Positions 56,401 through 64,000 of a stretch of 64,000 nucleotides of DNA are shown here, piece by piece; position 1 is the stretch's first letter, and each line of letters starts with the position of its first letter. The DNA lies in contig CM041202.1 in the NCBI GenBank assembly GCA_023078555.1, positions 2,414,022 to 2,478,021 of the forward strand, in the 5' to 3' direction. The DNA is from Ulva prolifera (lineage: Eukaryota; Chlorophyta; Ulvophyceae; Ulvales; Ulvaceae). The notes under the pieces are model-generated. The model saw nothing but the letters and a program-made list of their open reading frames with translations. It did no database searches and was not told where the DNA came from. A program made the translations under genes and the position numbers.

Positions 56401-58547
56401 TGCCAACGGGATCTCCGCCAGCGCTGCCACCGCCCCCATCCCCACTTCCCCGCCGGCCCATGCCAACGCCGACCCGCCGCCGTTCTCTGCGACCGCTCCT
56501 GGTTGCCTCCGCACCCCATCTCCAATGTCAGACATTGACTTCGCGCCTACAGCGGAGGAGGCCGAATTCCTCGGCCTCACCCCTCCACCAACAGCCCGCG
56601 CGTGAGGACGACGTAGCAACCGCGCAGCCGGATGCTTCCGCGGTGGACTGGGTCGACCAGGAGGACCTGGTGTGTGACGGCCGCGCAGTCGACGCACAGC
56701 GTGTGGGTACGCACTCACAAGCAGAGCTGCTTCTGAAACAATCCAACAAATACTTGACTCTAGATCTGCACGCGGACGACTTCTGGCAGCGATTGCGTAG
56801 TGGCTATGCACATGATTCTGATTTTGCCGAGCCACCTGCATCATACCATTACGACCCTAAGCACCAGATTTATCTGCACAAGAACAAGATTGTTGTCCCT
56901 GATCATGATCACTTGCGCCGGCAAATTCTGTTGTGGCACCACGTACACCCCTGGCATGCACACATGGGTGTCTCTCGCACAGCATCATTGATCACAGACT
57001 CATTTTACTGGCCAGATATACACAAAGATGTCAAGAAATTTGTGTCACAATGCCATAGCTGTCAGACCATGAAGTCCCCGTCGGAGCGGGAGGCAGTCAT
57101 GTCCCCACTACCTGTACCTTCTGCATGCTGGCGTGTCGTGAGTGTAGACATGATCACGCAACTGCCTAACTCCACGTCTGGTCACAATTGCATTGTTGTA
57201 TTTGTTGATCAATTCAGCAAGATGGTAAGATTGATCCCCACAGTGTCTACTCTGAATGGTCCCGGATTCGCTGCATTGTTTTTCCAGCACATATACCCCC
57301 ATTATGGCCTGCCACTTGGCATTTGTAGTGACCGCGGTACGCAGTGGAACAATAAATTTTTCACATCCCTTTGTGATCACCTAGGCATTGCATTGCAGCT
57401 GACATTCTCCTACCATCCTAGAGCCAACGGGCAAGTTGAGCGTTACAATCGCGTTGTGGAAGAAGCTGTTCGGCATTTCATCGGTCCTGCACATGATGAT
57501 TGGGATGCATTCCTGCCACATATCGAGTTCAGTATGAATAGCTCCAAGTCGGCAGCCACGGGCTGCACGCCGTTCTCTTTGAACCGTATCACTCCGCCGC
57601 TGTCTCCCACAGCCCTTGCGCTCAAATTGCCACAGCATCAGCAACCAGCTCCAGCTGTGATGCACCGCATGTATTACTTCCTAGCAAAGCAAGCTCTGGT
57701 AGAGGCCAAGCAGTCAATGTGGTCGGATTTCAACAGGAAATCTGCTTGGCCGACCTTTTCTGTGGGTGATTTGGTCCTGCTATCTATACGTAAGGTTGCT
57801 CTGCATCATCCATCTCTCCGAAAGAAGTTTACTCCGCGTTGGTTGGGTCCCTGTAAAATTCTGGAAGTAGTGGGCCGGGCCGCGGCCCGTATATCATTGC
57901 CGACCACGCTGCAGCGTCTAGGTCTACATGATGTCTTTCACTTCTCTGTGCTGAAACCTTACAATGAGTCCTTCGATGCTGCATGCGCCACCAGCCCTGA
58001 AGCTGCCAAGTCATCGGCCACTGTGGACACGACCACTTATGAAGTTGAATGTGTAGTCAATTACATGCAGTCGCGGCATCGCGATGACGACATCTCCATC
58101 GCGTGCCCTCACTACCTGGTGCGCTGGGTTGGCTACGATGCATCTCATGACTCTTGGTTACCAGTTGATGAGTTGTCCGGATGCCTGGAGAAAGTTGCCG
58201 ATTATCTGTTCCACAATGCCTCCAGTACTCAGAGAGCGCACATGATTCATGAGTTTCCGCGTGAAGCGCGGCTACATCTGTCCCATATAGCAGCCAAGGC
58301 TGAATCCACCAGGCGTCCCGTCGCTGGGGGGAAGGTGCCCGCGGGTGGCAGCAACATCGACGATCCCAAACGCAAACCGCGTAGACGTAGTTCTCGGTTG
58401 AGCGAATCCCATAAGGCAGCACTTTCCAGGGTCACCTACTGCAGTTATTGTGGTAGCACTACAAGGATGGTAGGCACGCCAGCGTGTACATTAGCGACAC
58501 TCGTTTTGCTCGCCGGCACATTCGCGCACATTTCACGGACTCTTTAG
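53403..58547 (+). CDS. gypsy pol, in frame with gag across a UGA
   Basis: The frame is open directly after the gag UGA and has no ATG near its start, so I begin it at 53403. Residues are numbered from the GTG codon at 53442, giving 1701. The protease-like motif is D160-T-A instead of the usual DT/SG. Reverse transcriptase has YLDD at 553-556, and RNase H starts with YTDAS (D705). A Pro/Ser-rich linker spans about 850-1085. The integrase has a HHCC domain near 1165-1210 and catalytic D1236, D1297 and E1333 (DX35E). A chromodomain (YEVE...YLVRWVGY...DSWLP) covers about 1533-1595. A basic tail and a short hydrophobic C-terminus follow. The intact frame and matching LTRs suggest recent activity. 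Confidence 0.95.
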   Translation, partial: ETGKPPLGCPSWAVEPFVLAADHASGHGIVFPSSLSTADKSLFDISTLSCPIVVTLPYTDDAHVALRHLHAINLNGHHVTVAIPGRLFDSDAFVPYTSRHSYSTVDKANALLSYTDGRPVPGHQTFHVLRLMSNQQSLNTSAMSCASQKIDAVDLICTVPIHIKGSRLKALVDTASNHSMITVEFLQANAIPYHQSASTSHGISGSAAPCLGTVTLCTSIGRQRRDVTYTVVASLPAAEWHAPNHALLGLDVIAVTHMKLEFDDPDIRIIVPGRKAGPRKHSRDWQHVVHIPKRTPASQGTSDEYACTSRKLKSMVNRAKCGKSPLYVVHVKPAHARVEPSSDMHVCAASKKKGFLSQQQVPAPVQQDVATIPQCVQEIVHKHSRSGGTLGPAPPNTTALGFEMNIENLPGTRPRAARQYRLTPLEHSELEKQVQHLLDMGWIQPSISPWASSVLFAPKPGGKLRLCVDYRYLNENTVKNTYPLPRIDALLDKLQGQRYFSALDLASGYHQIRLAPTSQPKTAFRTPDGLYEWTVMPFGLTNAPSVFQQAMHVVLRGLIGKICLAYLDDIIIISRTAEDHAINLDRVLTRLHEHNFFCNVVKCQFAMQEVKYLGHIVTADTVKPDPHKVSVLQQWPEADLKSSTNTIRSFLGLAGYFRRFIPKFPTLAAPLLERMKAKGKSAWTEQCTRAFNDIKHALINATGLRHPNLNQPFHVYTDASDYAYGAVLMQDHEAALHPIAWVGRKMNSSEVHHATFEKELGAIVFAARQWRCYLENGHPVYVHSDHNPLRYLQTQQRLNNKQARWVETLSRINWHIMYVPGDKNVVADAVSRATHLPTMTVQLHDDHPISCASRAGNAIPVQVSYAFPAVSLTTAIARRCHSSPSPDPSGYELPIASTGSTAISSGQSPMNQAIPYHQTLPTISPQPCDYSRLREKFGSPPPGLSPPMPDLRSQSQFPPLSQPQDPRRPTQPPPSVISISSGSSPRMGEQLESQRSPVLMPTGSPPALPPPPSPLPRRPMPTPTRRRSLRPLLVASAPHLQCQTLTSRLQRRRPNSSASPLHQQPAREDDVATAQPDASAVDWVDQEDLVCDGRAVDAQRVGTHSQAELLLKQSNKYLTLDLHADDFWQRLRSGYAHDSDFAEPPASYHYDPKHQIYLHKNKIVVPDHDHLRRQILLWHHVHPWHAHMGVSRTASLITDSFYWPDIHKDVKKFVSQCHSCQTMKSPSEREAVMSPLPVPSACWRVVSVDMITQLPNSTSGHNCIVVFVDQFSKMVRLIPTVSTLNGPGFAALFFQHIYPHYGLPLGICSDRGTQWNNKFFTSLCDHLGIALQLTFSYHPRANGQVERYNRVVEEAVRHFIGPAHDDWDAFLPHIEFSMNSSKSAATGCTPFSLNRITPPLSPTALALKLPQHQQPAPAVMHRMYYFLAKQALVEAKQSMWSDFNRKSAWPTFSVGDLVLLSIRKVALHHPSLRKKFTPRWLGPCKILEVVGRAAARISLPTTLQRLGLHDVFHFSVLKPYNESFDAACATSPEAAKSSATVDTTTYEVECVVNYMQSRHRDDDISIACPHYLVRWVGYDASHDSWLPVDELSGCLEKVADYLFHNASSTQRAHMIHEFPREARLHLSHIAAKAESTRRPVAGGKVPAGGSNIDDPKRKPRRRSSRLSESHKAALSRVTYCSYCGSTTRMVGTPACTLATLVLLAGTFAHISRTL

Positions 58548-60956
58548 ACACATTCCGTGACTGGGTGAACTGCGTTCGAAACGTGTACATGGGATGTGTT
58601 GCCCACGTGGTGTCGCGGTGCGCACCTGCAGCGCATCTCAACGTGTGGAATGCAGATGCCGCAAACGCGCTTTCATGCTCCTGCGAACAGCACATCAGCT
58701 GATAGGCTGCGTGTGCTCGTCATGTACACGTCCAGCACTCGGCAGCTTCTGATGATGTACATTCCACGAACGCGCTCCGACGCTCCACCGAAGTGTGCAG
58801 TTCCGTGGCTGGTGTACTTGTCGAGCACATGTTTGACCCACGCCACGACCGCGCAAGCTGCTAGCAAATGTACACGAACAGCACATTTCAGCTGATGTGC
58901 TCCTTTTTCAGTTTTCAGTTTTAGTTCGCTCGTTTCGGGTTGCCTGCTATCAGTAGCCTGCTGTTGGCAGCTCAATTCGTAGAGCCGTTGCTGTACGCTA
59001 GGACAGATTGCGATATCAACACGTTCTTCAAATATACTGCATCTATCAGTTGTTCGATTCCAAGATCCGCGAACACGATGTACTTGAGGTGATGCTGTCA
59101 GCGTGTTACAAATGGCGCGGTAGGACGTTCACGTTTGCAGAAACCAGAATCATTTCGCCTGATCCGCGACGACAATGTACAACTCTATATGTCTTTGATT
59201 GTTGTAGAGTACTATGCTATCAGGCCTCTTACAGCTTTCGCTGCATACCACTCTGCACAAGCACGACAAGTGCGCAGCAGAGTCGCGGCGTCGTCTGAAA
59301 TGTCAACTCGATAACAGAAGCATGATACTCAACGAAGGTGAAAATCGTGTTACATTGCTACCTGCATATTACTGTTTGCTGAACGAGGCGCTCACTGCGC
59401 TCCATTGTGGTTTTGTTACGCCAATACTGGTTTGATCGCGGAAGTGTGACCTGCTGGTTGTGCTCGTCACTATTGCGCATAGTATACATCAAAGGAAAGA
59501 TCAAAGATTGAGCCAGTGTTTTAATCAACGATAGTAATTGATTTGACGGTCAACGCTGACGACAAGTGTCAGGTGAACGTCGGCAGGCATGAGAAAATTC
59601 GCTCAAGGCACTGTTATGTCGATTGCATTTCTCTCATCTACAGCTAGTCCTCTTGCGGTAGGCATAGCATAATGTCGAATGCTTGTGATCGTGCAGCGTC
59701 GATCTGCTACGTACGGCCACACGCCGTCGGTTGTCCTGTGAAGGCACAATGCACATATGTGCTGCACTGGTAGCAGCTGACAAATACAATACTTTGCTGC
59801 ACTGTGACTGGGGATGCACGATATCGTGCATATGCAGACATTGTATCTGCAGCTGTACGTTCCGTCTTGTCCACAGTGTACACATCCGCATGCTCAGCCC
59901 TGCTCAAGAACAGCATCAAGCACAACAGTCTGTATTCAGCAGCAATTTGTCTGGTTAGTTGTCGGTGTCGCTGCTGTTTCGTCGTGCCGTGGTCAACAAC
60001 TCTGATGCCGTGTTGGCACGCGCAGTGCAGCTGCCTGTGCAGCGTGCCAAACACTTTGCATAGCTGCTCCGCATGTTTAGCGTTAGTAAGTGCACATAAT
60101 GTATACCTATGTTGACTGCGCCATGTTCCGGAGAGCCGGGTACCTCAGCGGATGCCAGTGCGACGGCACGGACACTAGTGCCAGATCTGGAGTGGCCTGA
60201 TATGATCGGCATTAACTATTGTCCGTACAATAGAAGATCATGTTAAGCAGCTGCAGCCTACACACGGACCGCATGACCGGGTATCTGCTATCGCATTTCG
60301 TGTGCACCAACTGTACATCATTGTGGTATAACAGCACTCGTAGCCTACGCCTGACGAGCACATTATTCATGAAAGAGTGTCAGTAATGTGCCGATTTTTA
60401 AGGACGTGAACACGCCACGCGAGGAATGTACACGACGAGCGCATCTTGCCGGTCCACTTGCACTGCATGATGCAGGCCGAAGTACTTGCACGTGCACATC
60501 ATCCAGGTACTCGTGAACATTTCACAGGATTGAATGGGCAGCTCGCGCACTCGTCGCACAGAAGTGTACATTGTCCACAGTCGCAGCGCGTCGACCGTGC
60601 AACACCACCGTTCACATCCCTGTCAAACAGCACGTTAGCTGTACAGCACTCGGCCACTCCTGCGTCGATCGCCATACAGTTCATACACATCTGGACACTG
60701 TTTGCCTACTGTTCAGCCGGCAATGGGTCACTGATAATGTACAGCATCACCTGCCTACCATCCTTGTAGTGTAGGATGCGGACTGAGTCCGCAAAGCGCA
60801 TGTGCGCTAATGCTGCCCCCCCGCTGTGATGCTGAAGGGGACGCCTGGATGTAAGCAGACTGCCTCTGTGAGGCCGGGGATTTCCAGGCCATAGGTGATG
60901 TGAGGAGGGGGCTCCCGGGAGCAAGGCCAACCCCTGCCTAAATCTGATCCGCCAGG
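58548..60956. other. gypsy 3' tail, no recognised coding
   Basis: Part of the element between pol and a small open frame. It contains repeated words such as GTGTACA and CACATC-AGCTGAT, and overlapping short frames on both strands with no motif. An additional gene, long untranslated RNA or captured host DNA are all possible. Confidence 0.5.
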
Positions 60957-61358
60957 TTGCATGTCGCGGGGCACCAACCTGTTTTTCCATCATGTGACTT
61001 CCATAAAACCCGACAGACCCAATTCCATCATCTGAACCCACCTATGTGTGCAGTTAGAAACTTGCCAGTCCCTGAGATCCCACAAGATCCGACATCCCAT
61101 TCCCTCGTCCAGCGTCGACGCTTTCTCCAGAACGTCCGCCAGTTGATGCTAGATGCCACTACAATGCCAGCGCTTGGAGACTACCACTCTCAGTACCTCA
61201 CTGACCTCTGCCATGTCAGAAGAGTTACTCGCAGGCTGCATGATGCAGTCCTAGACCTAGATGAGGCCATGAGTGAAATGATAAACCGCTACTCAGGTCG
61301 TCAATTGTTGCCAGAGTATTTCCACGATCTCTGCGATGAGTTCCCCAGCCAGCTCTAG
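60957..61358 (+). CDS. candidate ORF3 in the gypsy 3' tail
   Basis: 133 codons, with a second in-frame Met in MCAVRNLPVPEIP. The C-terminal half is rich in charged and aliphatic residues and likely helical (RRRFLQNVRQLMLDA, RRLHDAVLDLDEAMSEMINR). It has no signal peptide or membrane segment, so it is not an envelope-like gene. Its place after pol and before the polypurine tract suggests an accessory protein from a subgenomic or spliced RNA, but coding is unproven. Confidence 0.4.
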   Translation: MHVAGHQPVFPSCDFHKTRQTQFHHLNPPMCAVRNLPVPEIPQDPTSHSLVQRRRFLQNVRQLMLDATTMPALGDYHSQYLTDLCHVRRVTRRLHDAVLDLDEAMSEMINRYSGRQLLPEYFHDLCDEFPSQL

Positions 61359-61563
61359 AACTAGCCTTAATTCCAACAAGGTCACTCATCCGTATTCCAG
61401 ATGAGTAGACCCTTCTCTGTAAATACCACATTGCCCCGGTCTTATGATGTACCCTACCATTCAAGTCAATGTGCTGTCTCCATTTATCTGCTTACCTGAG
61501 CTTCCAGACTTGCCCTGAGCTTGCAGAGCATACTCTTGTTTGCCCTGCTCCGCTCCCGTGTGT

Positions 61564-61572
61564 GGGGGGAGG
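61564..61572 (+). other. gypsy polypurine tract
   Basis: GGGGGGAGG directly abuts the start of the 3' LTR at 61573. Confidence 0.85.
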
Positions 61573-62366
61573 TGTTGTAATGGCCAAGTCTGTCTGCTCA
61601 GAAGCACACCTATTCCAGATATGCAGGCACCAATTGTGGATACATGTGTATGTATCTCAGGCTAGTGCCTTGCAAAACTTGAGCCAGGCGAAAGTATACC
61701 AAAGAATACCTCAGAATGCCAGCATGTACCACGTCACAGCTGTGCACATGAGCTGCATGCATACAGCTACATGTGCATAATTCCACATGCCCAAAAGTGC
61801 CACTAGCATTCCTCAACATGTATAATCTCACATACCAATCCCATGTATCATGCCACCTTTTGCCACAGCCTTTTGGCAGTGCGAAGTGCCAGCTCAGTGC
61901 ATGACACGTCATGCATGCGGCGCATGCATACTCCTGGTCTGCGCTTGCGCACGCCAAGGGTGCAGCGTCAAAGACCATGCCAGCCAACCTACGTCTGCGT
62001 ATCCATGCAGCACGATGTTGCTGCATTGGATTGACGGAGGATGATACATGCCAAATCCCAATGCCCGCAGCAGATCGCCAGATCTCGCGGGATGCTGCAC
62101 CCTGATCCGTACAGAGATCAACGAGCAGCGCGATTCCACAGTTCCACAGAGCTATCAGTAGCGAGGACAGCACAAAGCAGGGATGGACCTGGGCACATAT
62201 ATTCCAAGTGTTTTGCTGTGATCGACACAATTACCTTTGGTCGATTGGGGCGCTCCTGTTCCAGTCATTCCACTGTGTGCTACATTGTTACCCGAGTCCT
62301 TCTCTCCTGTCGTTTCTGTACGCTCGCTAGGGTGCCCAGCTCCCTGCGCTACCCGACAATTCAACA
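61573..62366 (+). repeat. gypsy 3' LTR
   Basis: 794 bp, apparently identical to the 5' LTR; ends CAACA and is followed by the target duplication CGCGC. Confidence 0.97.
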
Positions 62367-64000
62367 CGCGCCGAGCGCAGGGCCGCCCGCGACAGCCTCC
62401 GCCCGGTGTCCAGCATGCCGTGTAGCAGGCGGCCGGTGCCGAAGAAGTTTGCCATAAACACAAGCAGAGTGAGGAGGATGGAGAAGCCAAGGTAGAGGTT
62501 CTGCTCGTTCCTGGAGCGCCCGGCGCCGGCGCGCTGCCGCAGCTCCAAGCCCGCCTCGCCGCGGAGCGCGAGGATGCTAGCGATGTAGGTGCCGATGATG
62601 CCTAGCTCACAGGTCAGGGAGACGCCATGGAGCGCCAGCTTGTACCTTCAGTGGCAGTGGCGGGTCGTCAGGAGTGGTCCTGAATCAAGTAGGAGCAGTC
62701 GAACCTGTTTCGCCCATTGCCCTATCATCTACACTTCTAAATAGTTGAACTCAAATTTGGGCCGTATACTGTTAGTTATAGGGCAACGGCATGGAAACCG
62801 CGCGCCTGGCGGGTGTGGGATCAAGAGGATTTCTAGTCTTCGATTCCGGCCAAACTTTGTGCAGGACCGAGTATTCAAGCATGGACCAAATACCTCCCTA
62901 AAGAGGCATACTAGGGCAGTCCCGTGTAGTCCAAGCACACGTCTCGGCGAGAAGTAGGCACCAAAGCTTGCCCAGATTGCAGTTACAGTGGCAGAGGGGC
63001 CATGCCAGAGGGGCCGTGCAGAGAAAAGGATCCCTGGATTTTGACCCGCTCGTGGCCAATTTTGGCCGCAGCCCATACACATAGCTGTCAGCAGGGGTGT
63101 CAATACTGGCATGCAGCTGCGGCTGCTGCGTTCTGATGGATTTCTTGTAAGCAAGCGTAACTACAGCTGCAGACCCTGGGCATGGCACCACAGAATCCAC
63201 CAAGGCAGCTCATGTTCCGAGTCAGATGCCGTTTGGACATCACAAATCCTTCTGTGGCAATCCACTGTTACAGTGGTCAGATCACTCAATTGCCCCATTT
63301 TCACCATTCAGTCATGCCATGCGACCAGAAACTGGCACCACAATCACACAGGCATTTGTATAAGAGCGGGTGATGAACGCCAATCGGCAGCCCATGACCA
63401 CTGCACCTGTTGTCAGTCAAGAATGAGAGCATTGCAGATCATGATTGCTGGTTAAGAGTGGCAAACGTCTCGAGATCGGACAAGAGGGCAAGACGGCACG
63501 AACGCATCCCTGCCAAAGTGGCGGGGCACGTGTCATGTCGCACCGGCGGGGCAAGTGCAGGTAGTGAGACCCCCTGGGTGGCTACAGGCCAAAGCATCGA
63601 AATCCTACCTTTGGCCTCTGGAGTGTCCTCGTTGATCTGTTTGCCAATGTATTGCATCGAAGAGGACACCAGTGCATCTACAACGGCAAGTGCCAGTTGA
63701 GTGCCTCCCATGATCTTCGTGTTGCTGCATGCTCTAGCTCCAGGCGTTTCTTTTGAGCAAGCTGCTACCTGTACAGCATTCGTGGGCCATGGACGGCCGA
63801 CCCCACAGCCGCAGTGGATTGGCTGTATGCCAATGCTTCTGGAGATTGCTATGCCAGCTGATCACCGCAATCACGCGAAACAGCTGCAGTGTGCAAGCCA
63901 ACATCTTCATCCTCTGACTGTGTGTGCAGACGAGAGGGGCATAGAGCAGGACGTCACAGTTTGCATGGCAGAGCAAACCTGCGTAAGCAAGATGTATCCT
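62367..64000 (-). pseudogene. gene C: third membrane-protein paralogue, broken by the gypsy element
   Basis: Minus-strand exons matching gene B: end of exon 2 (64000-63979, coding GYILLTQ before donor GTTTGC), exon 3 (63768-63609, with GGTQLALAVVDALVSSSMQY) and exon 4 (62645-62367, with LYLGFSILLTLLVFMANFF). The exon 4 tail is displaced to 50209-50117 by 12.2 kb of inserted element. Exon 3 is 160 bases here against 161 in B, so the splice to exon 4 would be out of frame unless another donor is used. Exon 1 lies beyond the window. Intron 3 (63608-62646) has no coiled-coil segment, unlike B. Confidence 0.75.

Larger units (their letters stand above)
50210..62366 (+). mobile_element. complete Ty3/gypsy chromovirus, 12.2 kb
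   Basis: 794-bp LTRs (TGTTG...CAACA) lie at 50210-51003 and 61573-62366. I saw no difference between them. The target duplication CGCGC is at 50205-50209 and 62367-62371. Order: LTR, primer-binding site, gag, in-frame UGA, pol (protease, reverse transcriptase, RNase H, integrase, chromodomain), a 3-kb tail with a small open frame, polypurine tract, LTR. At 12.2 kb it is long for a chromovirus, mostly because of the tail and a Pro-rich linker. It interrupts the last exon of gene C, so it inserted after the B/C duplication. Confidence 0.97.

Overview
The window looks like nuclear DNA of a eukaryotic green alga, probably a chlorophyte. The genes are split by short to medium introns whose donors are mostly GTGYGC. 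There are long microsatellite and homopolymer tracts, LTR retrotransposons of both the Ty1/copia and Ty3/gypsy-chromovirus types, and many dispersed repeats ending in CTTGTAA (TGTAA is the usual green-algal poly(A) signal). I cannot name a species. There are no operons, and most open frames are shadows.

Layout. 1-405: a copia LTR cut by the window edge. 406-6200: repeats, with no gene I can support. 6235-10912: gene D (+, 9 exons), a secreted Ala-rich protein with a Pro-rich rod and a C-terminal Cys module resembling CBM1; it carries a frameshift. 10.9-21.6 kb: palindromes and many copies of a retroposon I call the CTTGTAA family. 21597-27273: gene E (+, 9 exons), the intact paralogue of D, with identical lengths for five internal exons. 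27.3-29.6 kb: no supported gene. 29628-32160: gene A (-), and 34067-37119: gene B (-), 4-exon multi-pass membrane protein paralogues. Intron 3 of gene B holds a coiled-coil coding segment on the other strand. 37.1-44.9 kb: hairpins, a CCGCCCTTAT motif cluster, and a 110-bp tandem array interrupted by a retroposon.

44918-49994 is a copia element (-) with a 5-bp target duplication, LTRs and a single 1331-codon gag-pol frame. 50210-62366 is a 12.2-kb gypsy chromovirus (+) with 794-bp LTRs in which I saw no difference, a 5-bp target duplication, and gag and pol in one frame separated by one UGA. It lies inside the last exon of gene C, a third membrane-protein paralogue whose remaining exons run from 62367 off the right edge. 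With both elements removed, the C locus is collinear with the B locus, so 33-37 kb and 44-64 kb are a segmental duplication that later received two retrotransposons.

All gene models were assembled by eye from paralogue conservation, splice sites and intron phase. No search or transcript data were used.
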